NCBI GenBank assembly: GCA_964413535.1
Contig: CAYPTB010000066.1
Location: forward strand, 1 to 64,000
Direction of reading: 5' to 3'
Length of the DNA: 64,000 nt
DNA from: CAYPTB01 sp964413535
Lineage (GTDB): Bacteria; Planctomycetota; UBA1135; GCA-002686595
Shown here: positions 1 through 8,695 of the stretch, piece by piece
How the letters are laid out: every line of letters begins with the position of its first letter
How positions within the stretch are numbered: position 1 is the first letter of the stretch
The notes under the pieces: generated by a model
The model's database searches: none
Seen by the model: the letters and a program-made list of their open reading frames with translations, nothing else
Told to the model about the DNA's origin: nothing
Made by a program: the position numbers and the translations under genes

Positions 1-417
1 GAGCGGACGAGTGTTGCGGCGTCCTTCGTAGGATTCGAGCTCGTCGAACTGGAAGCTGGCGCCGTCCGGCAGTGGACCGCGCAGGTTGAGGTTGAGGCGG
101 CGCAGGTGACGGCCGATCTTGCGCGCCTTGAGCTCGGTGCAACGTCGGCTGAGATGTAAGACTCTCGCGGATTGTCGCAGGCCGACGCCTGACGCGAGCA
201 GTAAGAAGAGCTGCACGTTGAGGGCGGGTCGGTGGTCGCGGAAGTCCATGCGAAAGGTCTGTCGCGAGAACGTGCGCTTGCAGGAGAGACAGCGGAAGCG
301 CGGTATGGGATGCGGACGGCAGAGCGCGGAATAGAACCCGTGCCGTCGGTAGAAGCGGTGCGGAGGACGGACGTGCGCCCCGCACCTGCGGTATGGGCAG
401 CAAGGGGGCTCGAACAT
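1..417 (-). CDS. IS transposase, N-terminal part (runs off the window)
   Basis: The minus strand is open from an ATG at 417 to the window edge (139 codons). It starts with a zinc-ribbon-like part (CCPYRRC, then FRCLSCKRTFSRQTFR) followed by a helix-turn-helix-like stretch (GLRQSARVLHLSRRC) and LNLNLRGPL. This layout is typical of IS1/IS1595-like transposases, where the DDE catalytic domain follows; that domain would lie outside the window. The family call rests on my recognition of the motifs, and the exact IS family is uncertain. It is a different family from the transposase at 22.6-23.6 kb. Confidence 0.7.
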   Translation of the reverse strand, partial: MFEPPCCPYRRCGAHVRPPHRFYRRHGFYSALCRPHPIPRFRCLSCKRTFSRQTFRMDFRDHRPALNVQLFLLLASGVGLRQSARVLHLSRRCTELKARKIGRHLRRLNLNLRGPLPDGASFQFDELESYEGRRNTRPL

Positions 418-759
418 CGGGAATCTCTCCTCGGCGGACCAGGGCAGGCCCTGCCGTGCGAGACGACGGTCGCAAGCGCGTGCGGTAGCCGACTTTCCCG
501 AGGTTCTCGCGTGCGTAAAAAACAGGGAACCAAGGCAGTTCTGAATCAAAGCGGGGCTTCTGGTCGGGCGAGCGCCGAGAGGGATCCCCGTGCGGCGCGC
601 GTGCCGCAGCCGGGTGAGGAAAAGACCTTCCCCGTCGCCGCACGCCGCCTCGGGAAGCGCAGGGCGCCTTGCCCATGGGAGCGGGTGACGTAGACTTGCA
701 AGCCACTCTGACGTGCGCGTCAGGTGGCGCCGAAGGCGCGCCGCGCGGGCGGGACGGAC
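418..759. other. Intergenic stretch, no gene recognised
   Basis: This stretch lies between the divergent transposase start and the SGNH hydrolase. Open frames exist on both strands, but they have the composition of GC-rich shadow frames and match nothing I know. It should hold the outer end of the IS, but without the other end I cannot define an inverted repeat. Confidence 0.4.
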
Positions 760-2145
760 ATGGACGGCGCCCTGGATGATGTCGAGGTACGGGCGACGTC
801 GGTGCGTCGCGCGCGCCGCAGGTCGCGCCTCCTCGCCCTCGCCCTGGGCGTGCTGGCGGTCCTCGTGCTGATCGAGGGCGGATGGTGGGTCGCGAGCCTC
901 TTCCTCACCCCGAAGCAGCGCTTCTCGCCCGGGGACCGCGTGGCGCGGCTCGAGCGCCGGCCCGGTGAGCGCCGCGTCGTGTGCATCGGCGACTCGAACA
1001 CGTACGGCGTGCATCTCGAACCCGACGAGAGCTACCCGGGGCAGTTGCAGGCGCTCCTCGACCGCGCGCCGGACGAGGCTTGGCGCGTGATCAACCTCGG
1101 CTACCCGGCCCAGAACTCCGCGCAAGTGCGGGCGCGGCTCGCGCAGAACCTCGCCGCCTACCGGCCGGAGGTCGTCGTCTGCTGGATCGGCGTGAACAAC
1201 TCCTGGTCGCGCGCCATGGGGCACCTGTGGGACGAGCCGGAGGGCGAGCCGGGGCCGGGCGTGCTCCAGGGCCTCCTGCAGAGGAGCCGCACCCTCAGCC
1301 TGTTCCGGATGCTCCGAAACCGCACGCAGGGGGCCAGCGTGCCCGGGCTCGACGGCGCCGAGCGCGACGCGGGGCAGGGCGACGTCGAGATCGCGGACCG
1401 TACGCGAGCCGAGGCAATGGACGTACGCCGGAGACTGCTCGTCGACCTGCCGCGCATCCAGGCGATCTGCGAGGAGCACGGCGCGCGGCTCGTCCTCGTG
1501 ACCTACCCGATCGATCGGGAGTACGTGCGCGACGCGATCAACCGCACGATCCGGGATTTCGCGTCGGAGCGCGAGCTCCCGCTCGTCGACCTCGAGCGGA
1601 CGTTCCTGCCGCTCTTCCCCGAGATCGGCGGACGGCGGCTCATGTTCACCGACTACCACGCCACGGCGCTCGGCAACTACGAGGTGTCGCGCTCGGTGCT
1701 CGCGACGCTGCTCGACGCCGGGGCGCTTCCGGACCGAAAGGAGTGGAGGGACGTCCCGCGGCTCGCGCAAGTGTTGCCCGCGCTCGCGCTGCGCGTCCGC
1801 GAGCAGACCGGCCGCGATCTCGTGCTCGATCTCGTCGGACAGCCGCGCTGGCGCTTCGAGCTCTTCTGCGAGCCCCTGTTCGCGGACGCGGGCGAGGTGT
1901 CGCTCGCGCGGGCGAATGGACGCGCGCCGGAGGAGCTCGACCTCGAGGTCGGCCAGCTCGGTGTGCACGGAACGCGCCGCGTCCGGATCCAGCTGCCCGA
2001 GCTCACGGGCGGCGACGCGCCTGCCGCCGGCGAGCGCGGTGTCGGCTGGCGCGTCACCGCCCGGTTCCGGCCGCCGGAGGAGCACGACTCGCGCCCGCCG
2101 TCCACGAGCTCCGTGGACGTGCGCGTCGCGGCTCGAGCGTTCTAG
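760..2145 (+). CDS. SGNH/GDSL-family hydrolase, membrane anchored
   Basis: The protein (461 aa from the ATG at 760; a GTG at 724 is an in-frame alternative) has a basic N-terminus, one membrane segment at about residues 20-42, and then an SGNH hydrolase fold. Visible blocks are GDSNTYG (nucleophile Ser, about residue 79), NLGYPAQNS, GVNNSW (block III Asn) and DYHAT (Asp/His near 298-300). Such enzymes hydrolyse esters of lipids or sugars, often acetyl groups of extracellular polysaccharide; the substrate here is unknown. The C-terminal 150 residues are not recognised. The stop overlaps the convergent stop of the AlkD-like gene by 4 bases. I prefer ATG over GTG because the extension is only a basic, non-conserved-looking stretch. 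Confidence 0.8.
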   Translation: MDGALDDVEVRATSVRRARRRSRLLALALGVLAVLVLIEGGWWVASLFLTPKQRFSPGDRVARLERRPGERRVVCIGDSNTYGVHLEPDESYPGQLQALLDRAPDEAWRVINLGYPAQNSAQVRARLAQNLAAYRPEVVVCWIGVNNSWSRAMGHLWDEPEGEPGPGVLQGLLQRSRTLSLFRMLRNRTQGASVPGLDGAERDAGQGDVEIADRTRAEAMDVRRRLLVDLPRIQAICEEHGARLVLVTYPIDREYVRDAINRTIRDFASERELPLVDLERTFLPLFPEIGGRRLMFTDYHATALGNYEVSRSVLATLLDAGALPDRKEWRDVPRLAQVLPALALRVREQTGRDLVLDLVGQPRWRFELFCEPLFADAGEVSLARANGRAPEELDLEVGQLGVHGTRRVRIQLPELTGGDAPAAGERGVGWRVTARFRPPEEHDSRPPSTSSVDVRVAARAF

Positions 2146-2849
2146 CGCCGTGCAGCGCGCGTCGTCTTCTTCTTCCCGCCCGCCTTCGACTTCCGGTGGG
2201 CGAGCGTCTTCGCGATGTAGCCCGCCGCGTCGGGCGTCTTGCAGCCGGTCTCGCCGTGGTCCACCTCGACCGGGCCGATGCGCTTGGCCGCGGCGATGGC
2301 GCGCGCCTCGAAACCGTTGCGACAGCCGATGGCGATGAGCGCCGAGTTCATGGCGTAGCGCGCCTGGTTCGCGGCCTGGTGGATGCCGCGCTCGATCGTC
2401 TCGAGCAGGGAGTCGAACCACCCGTCCTCGATCGCGTCGTCCACCGTGAGCCCCGCGACGGCGTTCCAGCCGGTGACCGCGACGAGCTCGTTCTTCGAGC
2501 GGATCCACTTCGCGGCCGCGCCGCGGCCCGCCGGCGACTTCGCGGCCACGCCGCCCACGGCCGCTGCGATCGCGTGGTCGTCGCAGGCCTTGGCCCACGC
2601 GTCGAGCGTCCTCGCCGCGAGCTCGCGGGGATCGACGACCATCGTCGCGAGCACGCGCGCGTCGTGGATCCCCGTGTCGAACAGCGCGAGCGCGAGCGCG
2701 TGATCGGTGCCGATCGTCTTCCTGAGCTTGCCCAGCACGGCGTAGCTCACTCCGAACATGGGCTCCGACACGCCGTGGCGCGCGTAGACCTTGCGGGTCT
2801 GCGCCGTTCCGGCCGACTCGAGCGCTCGCATCACCTCGTTTTGGTTCAT
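2142..2849 (-). CDS. AlkD-like DNA alkylation repair protein
   Basis: The product is 235 aa of helical, HEAT-like repeats resembling the DNA alkylation repair family (PF08713; AlkD removes N3- and N7-alkylated purines). Recognised stretches are ARHGVSEPMFGVSY near the N-terminus, the central WAKACDDHAI and GWFDSLLETIERGIH. The protein ends in a basic tail (KSKAGGKKKTTRAARR), as often seen in members that also hold DNA electrostatically. It is transcribed divergently from gltX, with a 155-bp gap that must contain both promoters. Catalytic Asp/Arg positions cannot be assigned by eye. Confidence 0.8.
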   Translation of the reverse strand: MNQNEVMRALESAGTAQTRKVYARHGVSEPMFGVSYAVLGKLRKTIGTDHALALALFDTGIHDARVLATMVVDPRELAARTLDAWAKACDDHAIAAAVGGVAAKSPAGRGAAAKWIRSKNELVAVTGWNAVAGLTVDDAIEDGWFDSLLETIERGIHQAANQARYAMNSALIAIGCRNGFEARAIAAAKRIGPVEVDHGETGCKTPDAAGYIAKTLAHRKSKAGGKKKTTRAARR

Positions 2850-3004
2850 GGGGGTCTCCTCGTGCTGCGCGCGCAGGGCGCTTCGGGTCTCCGCCGACCC
2901 GCGCGCGGAAAGTCTCGGGATCGACGGTCGTGGACCGCGAGCGTATCTTGCTCCGCTCGCTCCCGGCGACTGCCTGCGAGGGCTCCTCCCCGCGCCCGAT
3001 CCCG

Positions 3005-4471
3005 ATGTCCGAAACCGTCCGCGTCCGCTTCGCTCCGAGCCCCACGGGGCGCCTGCACATCGGAGGCGCGCGAACCGCGCTCTTCAACTGGGCCTTTGCG
3101 CGCCGCACGGGCGGCCGCTTCGTCCTGCGCATCGAGGACACCGACGCCGAGCGCTCGAGCCCCGAGTACGAGCGCGCGATCCAGGACGGGCTGCGCTGGC
3201 TCGGGCTGGACTGGGACGAGGGTCCCGAGGTGGGCGGCGACTTCGGACCCTACCGGCAGTCGGAGCGCAGGGAGGAGCACCTGGGCGTCGCGGCGCGGCT
3301 CTTCCAGGCCGGTTGGGCCTATCGCTGCTTCTGCTCGCCCGAGCGACTGGCCGAGCTGCGCGAGGCGCAGTCGGCGCGCAAGGAGACGCCCGCCTACGAC
3401 GGTCACTGCCGCGAGCTCTCGGACGTCGAGTGCCGGCGCCGCATGGACGCGGGCGAGACGCCGGTCCTGCGCTTCCGCGTTCCTGATGGGGAGACGCGCT
3501 TCCTGGACTTGATCCGCGGGGACGTCGCCTTCCAGAACCGCGAGGTCGACGATTGGGTCATGGTCCGGGCCGACGGCGCGCCGACCTACAACTTCGTCGT
3601 GGTGTGCGACGACGTGCACATGCGCATCACGCACGTGATCCGCGGCGAGGAGCACCTCACGAACACGCCCAAGCAGGTGCTCTTGTACCGGGCGCTGGGC
3701 CTCGACCCGCCGCTCTTCGCGCACCTGCCGCTGATCCTCGGCAGCGACAAGAAGAAGCTCAGCAAGCGCACCGGGGACACGGCCCTCGAGGACTACCGCG
3801 ACAAGGGCTTCCCGCCCAAGGCGGTGTTGAACTTCCTGTGCCTGCAGGGCTGGGCGCTCGACGGCGCCACGGAGATCTTCTCGCTGGACGAGCTGCGCGC
3901 CAACTTCGACGTCGCGAAGGTCTCGAAGGGCGGTTCGATCTTCGACCTGGACAAGTTCCTGTGGCTCGCGGGCGAGTACCTGCGCGCGGAGACCGAGGAC
4001 GAGCTCGCGGGGCACGTCGGTCCTTTCCTCGTGCGCGCGGGATACCTCGCCGAGGGGGAGCTCCAGCGACGCGCCGACTTCGTCCGCGCCGCCGTCGCCA
4101 CCGTTCGCGAGCGCGCTCGAACGTACGAAGAGGTCGCCCTCCAGCTCGCCTACCTCTTCGCCCCCGACGACGCGGTACCCTTCGACCAGCAGGCGCTGGC
4201 GGGCGCGCGCAAGCAGGGCGTGGCCGTCCTCGGGGAGTACCGGGGTTGGCTCGCACCGAAGCTCGCGGAGCGGATCGGGACCGACGCGTTGCGCGACGCC
4301 ACCAAGGCCTTTGTCGCCGAACGGGGGCTGAAGTTCCCCGCGCTCTTCCAACCGCTGCGCTTGGCGCTCACCGGAGCGGCCGGCGGCCCCGACCTGTTCG
4401 ACGTGATGGCGCTGCTCGGTGAGGAGCGCAGCCTGCGCCGCATCGAGGTCGCACTCGAGCGCCTCGCCTGA
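3005..4471 (+). CDS. gltX: Glutamyl-tRNA synthetase
   Basis: This class I aminoacyl-tRNA synthetase charges tRNA-Glu with glutamate (488 aa, normal length). The start at 3005 gives MSETVRVRFAPSPTGRLHIG, the standard N-terminus; the open frame extends 25 codons further upstream without conserved sequence. Seen directly: the HIGG signature (residues 18-21), FVLRIEDTD, a likely zinc site (CFC, then YDGHC about 25 residues later), RGEEHLTNTPKQ, and the KMSKS-type loop KKLSKRTG near residue 250. Whether the enzyme is discriminating, or also charges tRNA-Gln, cannot be decided from the motifs. Confidence 0.96.
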   Translation: MSETVRVRFAPSPTGRLHIGGARTALFNWAFARRTGGRFVLRIEDTDAERSSPEYERAIQDGLRWLGLDWDEGPEVGGDFGPYRQSERREEHLGVAARLFQAGWAYRCFCSPERLAELREAQSARKETPAYDGHCRELSDVECRRRMDAGETPVLRFRVPDGETRFLDLIRGDVAFQNREVDDWVMVRADGAPTYNFVVVCDDVHMRITHVIRGEEHLTNTPKQVLLYRALGLDPPLFAHLPLILGSDKKKLSKRTGDTALEDYRDKGFPPKAVLNFLCLQGWALDGATEIFSLDELRANFDVAKVSKGGSIFDLDKFLWLAGEYLRAETEDELAGHVGPFLVRAGYLAEGELQRRADFVRAAVATVRERARTYEEVALQLAYLFAPDDAVPFDQQALAGARKQGVAVLGEYRGWLAPKLAERIGTDALRDATKAFVAERGLKFPALFQPLRLALTGAAGGPDLFDVMALLGEERSLRRIEVALERLA

Positions 4472-4481
4472 GGCGCGTCGC

Positions 4482-5516
4482 TCAGCCGCGTCGGATGCGG
4501 GCCGGATCGCGCCACACGTACAGCGTGCTCCCCCAGCCCATGCCGCCCCCGAGCGCCAGCAGGACGAGCTTGTCGCCGTCCCGGAAGCGGCCGGCCCGCG
4601 CGGCCTCGTCGAGGGCCGTGGGCACCGACGCGCTCGACGTGTTCCCGGTGTGATCGATCGACATGACGATCTGCTCGGGTCGCACGCCGGCCTGTCCGAG
4701 ACCGTCGTCGACGATGTTCGCGCTCGCGTGGTGGGGGATGACCCAGTCGACGTCGTCGATCGCGAGCCCGGCGCGTTTCGCGGCCTCGCGCATGCAGCGC
4801 TCGGTCGTGCGCACGGCGAAGGGATAGACCTCGCGGAAGTCGCTGACGAGGAAGTGATCGCCGCTCTCGAGCAGCTCTGGTGTGATGGGTCGCCGCGTGC
4901 CGCCGGCGGGCACACGCAGGGACCAGCCGGCCTTTCCGTCTGAACCGGCGTAGAACGATTGGAAGCCGAAGGTCGCTTGCTCGTCGCACTCCTCGAGCAC
5001 CACGGCGCCCGCCGCGTCGGCGAACAGCCCGATCATGCGGAAGTCGCGCTTGTCGACGATGTGCGTCATCTTCTCGGCGGCGATGACGAGCGCGCGGCGA
5101 TAGCCGAGGTTCGCCATGAGCGAATCGGCGACCATCAAACCGTTCAGGAAGCCGGGACAAGCGTCCTGGAGCTGGTGGAAGACCGCATCGCAGCCGAGGC
5201 GCTCCTGGACGAGCGAGACGGAATGCGGGGCGATCGCATCGCTGGTCGCCGTCGAGAGCACGATCAGGTCGATGTCCGCGGGCTCGTGACCCGCGTTCGC
5301 GAGCGCGCGCCGCGCGGCCTCGGTCGCCATGTCGCCGGTGCTCTCCCCGTCCGCCGCCCAGTGCCGCGACTTCACGCCGTAGCGCCGCCGGATCCAGGTG
5401 TCGAGGTCGCAGCCGGCCACGAGCGGGTCGAAGTTCGACACGCTGGCCTCGAGCTCCCGATTGCTGACTTCCCGGGCGGGGAGGTAGCTGCCGGTGCCGA
5501 CGATGAGGCGCGTCAT
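4482..5516 (-). CDS. 3-oxoacyl-ACP synthase III-type condensing enzyme (FabH-like)
   Basis: The product is 344 aa from the ATG at 5516; the longer open frame upstream is not conserved. It has the KAS III fold with the complete Cys-His-Asn triad: Cys120 in QDACPGFLNG, His262 in IPHHASAN, and Asn292 in HTGNTSSASVP. These enzymes start fatty-acid synthesis by condensing an acyl-CoA with malonyl-ACP, or perform related condensations in secondary or hydrocarbon (OleA) pathways. The two consecutive His residues and the lack of other fab genes nearby leave the substrate open, so no gene symbol is given. Convergent with gltX, 10 bp apart. Confidence 0.88.
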   Translation of the reverse strand: MTRLIVGTGSYLPAREVSNRELEASVSNFDPLVAGCDLDTWIRRRYGVKSRHWAADGESTGDMATEAARRALANAGHEPADIDLIVLSTATSDAIAPHSVSLVQERLGCDAVFHQLQDACPGFLNGLMVADSLMANLGYRRALVIAAEKMTHIVDKRDFRMIGLFADAAGAVVLEECDEQATFGFQSFYAGSDGKAGWSLRVPAGGTRRPITPELLESGDHFLVSDFREVYPFAVRTTERCMREAAKRAGLAIDDVDWVIPHHASANIVDDGLGQAGVRPEQIVMSIDHTGNTSSASVPTALDEAARAGRFRDGDKLVLLALGGGMGWGSTLYVWRDPARIRRG

Positions 5517-5697
5517 GGGGAAGGGAGGGCGGGGCTGCGCGCGGGCCGGATGCGGGCGCTCACGGCGAAGCATAGCCCGCGCGCGAGTCCATCCTTTCGG
5601 GTCCGAGCCGCGCTCCGCTAGAGAATCGAACGCCGTGGAGCGCGCCCCGATCAAGGCTTTCCGAACCGGCGGTCGATGACCTCGGGCGGGAGTCCCG

Positions 5698-6507
5698 ATG
5701 CATCCCTCCGATCCTGGCTCCGGCGCGGTGCGCCCCCAGCGCGGCGCCCAGTGCGAAGCGGCGCGGCAGCTCACGGCTCGCTTCGTGGCGGGCGGGCTGA
5801 CCGCCGCCGGGCGGAAGGTGCTGAACGCTCACCTCGCGGGGTGTTCGCCCTGCAAGGTGGACTATCGGACGAGCCTCGAGGCAGCGGGACGTCTCGGCGC
5901 TTCCGTCCGCAAGGACCGCGTCGCCCGGATCGGGTGGCAGCGGGAAGGGCGGACCGAGCGCCTGCGGCGGATCGCGATCGAGGCGTCCAGCGGCACGAAG
6001 CACCGTCACCGCGGGGCCTTCCTCAAGCTCGTCCTCGTGCCCGCGGGCGTCGTCTTCCTCCTGTCCCAGCTCGCGGCGATCCGCCGACCGTCGCGGCCGC
6101 TCGCGATCGAATGGACGGCGGGGATCGTGCGCCTCGGCGAGGCCGAGCTCGATGCCGCGCATCCGAGCGGGTCGATGCGGCGCGGCGATTGGTGCTACAC
6201 GGAGCCGGGCGGCGGGGCGCGGATCGCGGCGGAGAAGAGCTCGGTCCAGGTCGGAGAGTCCACGCAGGTGTTGCTCGAGGACGCGGGCGAGCCGCGCTAC
6301 CTGCTGCGGCGCGGGCGGCTCGAGCTCGACGGGGAGGCTCGGGTCACGACGCCGCTCGGACTGGTGACGGTCGAGAGCGGGGCGGGCGCGGTGCAGTACG
6401 GCGAGCGCAAGCTGTGCGTGGAGAGCGCGGGCGGCTCGCTCTCCGTCGTGAACGCGTCGGGCCGGCGGCGCGTCACCCCGTCCGATCGGACGCTCGTGCT
6501 GGAGTGA
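5698..6507 (+). CDS. FecR-like protein with anti-sigma zinc-finger and one membrane segment
   Basis: The product is 269 aa. The N-terminus carries a zf-HC2-type pattern (His45 and Cys49-x2-Cys52 in HLAGCSPC), as in anti-sigma factors. A single membrane segment lies near residues 110-128 (LVLVPAGVVFLL). The outer C-terminal half is rich in beta strands (VQVGESTQVLLEDAG, YLLRRGRLELDG, LGLVTVESGAGAVQYG), like FecR domains. FecR-type proteins pass an outside signal to an ECF sigma factor, but no sigma gene is adjacent, so the partner is unknown. The downstream region holds a gene remnant, not an operon. Confidence 0.65.
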   Translation: MHPSDPGSGAVRPQRGAQCEAARQLTARFVAGGLTAAGRKVLNAHLAGCSPCKVDYRTSLEAAGRLGASVRKDRVARIGWQREGRTERLRRIAIEASSGTKHRHRGAFLKLVLVPAGVVFLLSQLAAIRRPSRPLAIEWTAGIVRLGEAELDAAHPSGSMRRGDWCYTEPGGGARIAAEKSSVQVGESTQVLLEDAGEPRYLLRRGRLELDGEARVTTPLGLVTVESGAGAVQYGERKLCVESAGGSLSVVNASGRRRVTPSDRTLVLE

Positions 6508-6601
6508 TCGCGAGCCGCGATAGCGACCGCTTCGCCGCGCGAGTCGATTCGGTCGGTCGCTCGTTCGCGGGTGCAACGGCGCGGCGTTAGGATCCAGGCT
6601 T

Positions 6602-6860
6602 GAGCACGGCACCCGAGGTCTCCGCGTCCTCGCGGACGGCGTGGTCGTGGCCGAGTGCGCGATCGACAGCCGCCACGTCGAGACGGATCGCGTGTGGCAC
6701 ACCATGACCGCGGATCTCGGGCGCTTCGCGGGTCGCAGCGTGGAGATCGCCTTCGACACGCGCCCGCTGCCGGCGCCCGACGGCGCGAGTTGGAGCACCC
6801 CCCGAGATCGTCTTCACGGGCTTCGCCGATCCCCGTATCGTGCCGTGTTCGAAGCCATGA
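6602..6860 (+). pseudogene. C-terminal remnant of a beta-sandwich domain protein, frameshifted
   Basis: The frame reads LEHGTRGLRVLADGVVVAEC through DRVWHTMTADLGRFAGRSVE. This resembles the C-terminal beta-sandwich found in some proteins encoded next to sulfatases (an inference). After WSTP a run of six C at about 6797-6803 shifts the frame: reading on in the other frame gives PEIVFTGFADPRIVP and then a TGA at 6858-6860 that overlaps the sulfatase ATG (ATGA). No credible start or N-terminal part is present upstream. The C-run could also be a sequencing indel, but the missing 5' part argues for real decay. Confidence 0.45.
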
Positions 6861-8635
6861 CGAAGCTCGAGAAGACTTGGTGGGCCGCGCTCGTCGCGGC
6901 CCTGGCGGTGGGCTGCGGGGAGAAGGGACCCCCGAACGTCGTGCTCGTCGTGATCGACACCCTGCGCGCGGACCACACCTCGCTCCACGGCTACGAGCGC
7001 GACACGACCCCCGGGCTGCGCGAATGGGCAAAGGGGGGCACGGTCTTCGAGCGCGCTTACTCGGCGAGCTCCTGGACGCTGCCCAGCATGAGCATGCTGA
7101 TGACCGGCCAGGTCCAGGTGAAGAACGAGGGGCGCATCTTCCCGCGCCAGAGCCACCTGGCGGAGATCCTACGCGACCGGGGCTACCACACCGGGGCGGT
7201 GATCGCGAACCAACTGCTCACGGGCGAGCGCGGCTTCGAGCGCGGGTTCGACGAGTACGAGCTGTACCAGCGCGAGCACAAGAGCGGGATCGTCGGCTGG
7301 ACGGCGGACGAGGTGACCGACCTCGCGCTCGACTTCACCTCCCGCGCGCGCGAGCCCTTCTTCCTCCAACTGCACTACTTCGATCCCCACGATCCCTACC
7401 AGCCGGTCGAGGGTCGCGCGTTCGAGCCGTGGGATCGCCCGGAGCGCATGGCGGCCTTTCGCCGCGCCCTTCCCGCCGAGCACGCGGACCGGCTCGATCC
7501 CAGGGTGTACCGCGGAATCGAGGAGCGCATCGCGCAGTACGACTCCGAGGTGCTGCAGGCCGATCGCGGGATCACGCGCTTCCTGCGCCACCTCGAGGAA
7601 GAGGGGCTCGACGAGCGCACGCTCGTCGTGATCACGGCCGACCACGGCGAAGGCCTGTGGCAGCGCGCCCAGACGCTCGGAGAAACCCCCAACCAGGGCG
7701 CATTCTTCCCCGAGCTGTACTACTGGCACGGCGTGCAGCTCTTCGACGAGCAGGTGCGCGTGCCGCTCGTCTTCCGCGGCCCGGGTGTCGCGCGGGGCCA
7801 GAGGATCGACTCGCCGGCTTCCTTGATCGACGTCGTGCCCACCCTGCTCGCACTGCTCGATCTTCCGCGGCCCGAGCTCCTGGCCGGGACCGAGCTCCTG
7901 CCCGAGCGCCGGCGGGAGATGCCCGTGTTCTCGATCTGCTCGCGCGGACGGACGGTGACCGTCGACGGCCGCTTCCGGCTCCACGAGCCGCGCCAGTACA
8001 TGCGCGACCGGGGCGTTCGCCCCGAGCTCTTCGATCTCGAGGCCGATCCGCTGGAGCTCGAGCCGCTCGTCGATCCGGTGAAGGAGGCGGAGCTGCGCGC
8101 CCTGATCGATGGATGGATCGCCGCCTACGAGCGCTTCGAATGGAGCGATCTGGACGCGATCGATTCCGAGCGCGTGGCGGAGGACCTGGCATTGCTCGGC
8201 TATGCCAGCGTTGCAGCCGAACCTCGGCGCAGCGCGGGCGAGGATCCGGCCCCCGACCTCGCCCTCGAGAAGGCCGTCGACGACGCGACGCCGACCGAGC
8301 ACCAGCGCGTGGTCTACAGGATCACGCTGACCAACACGCACGCGAGCGCGTCGGCTTCGAGCGTGCGGGTGAGGGATGTCTTGCCGGCGGGAGTGTCGTT
8401 CGTGTCCGCGACGCCGAGCCGGGGGAGCTATGCCGTCGAGAGCGGAGTCTGGACCATCGGCACGCTGGACGCCGGCTCGAACGCCATCCTCGAGATCGCC
8501 GTGCAGGTGGACGCGGGCACCGTCGGTCGGGCCATTGTCAACACCGTGGACGGGCTCGAGCTCGATCAAGAGGATCCGAACGCCGCCAACGACTGGGCTT
8601 CCGTGGAGCTCCACGTGGACGAAGCTCGGCAATGA
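6857..8635 (+). CDS. Lipoprotein sulfatase-superfamily protein fused to a DUF11 domain
   Basis: From the ATG at 6857 the product is 592 aa with a lipoprotein signal (ALAVGC, lipid Cys20). The alkaline phosphatase/sulfatase fold shows VVIDTLRADH (metal Asp34), HYFDPHDPY and ITADHGEG. At the usual C-x-P-S-R nucleophile site the sequence is T-L-P-S-M (Thr74), so there is no Cys for formylglycine. The protein may act as a phosphotransferase or phosphodiesterase with Thr, or be inactive. Sulfatases of this type usually end near LLGYA; here about 125 more residues form one DUF11 domain (LPAGVSFVSATPSRGSY) nearly the same as those in the gene at 9709. Translation is probably coupled to the remnant in front through the ATGA overlap. 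Confidence 0.85.
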   Translation: MTKLEKTWWAALVAALAVGCGEKGPPNVVLVVIDTLRADHTSLHGYERDTTPGLREWAKGGTVFERAYSASSWTLPSMSMLMTGQVQVKNEGRIFPRQSHLAEILRDRGYHTGAVIANQLLTGERGFERGFDEYELYQREHKSGIVGWTADEVTDLALDFTSRAREPFFLQLHYFDPHDPYQPVEGRAFEPWDRPERMAAFRRALPAEHADRLDPRVYRGIEERIAQYDSEVLQADRGITRFLRHLEEEGLDERTLVVITADHGEGLWQRAQTLGETPNQGAFFPELYYWHGVQLFDEQVRVPLVFRGPGVARGQRIDSPASLIDVVPTLLALLDLPRPELLAGTELLPERRREMPVFSICSRGRTVTVDGRFRLHEPRQYMRDRGVRPELFDLEADPLELEPLVDPVKEAELRALIDGWIAAYERFEWSDLDAIDSERVAEDLALLGYASVAAEPRRSAGEDPAPDLALEKAVDDATPTEHQRVVYRITLTNTHASASASSVRVRDVLPAGVSFVSATPSRGSYAVESGVWTIGTLDAGSNAILEIAVQVDAGTVGRAIVNTVDGLELDQEDPNAANDWASVELHVDEARQ

Positions 8636-8695
8636 GGAGCGCGCGACCTCGCGCAGGCGCAGCCTGGGTGCGCGACGGGTCCGCCGCCTGCGTGC

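Noticed and set aside
981..3512. 843-codon plus-strand frame across the SGNH, AlkD-like and gltX genes
   Set aside because: It crosses three recognised genes in other frames and is Arg/Ala/Pro-rich without motifs.
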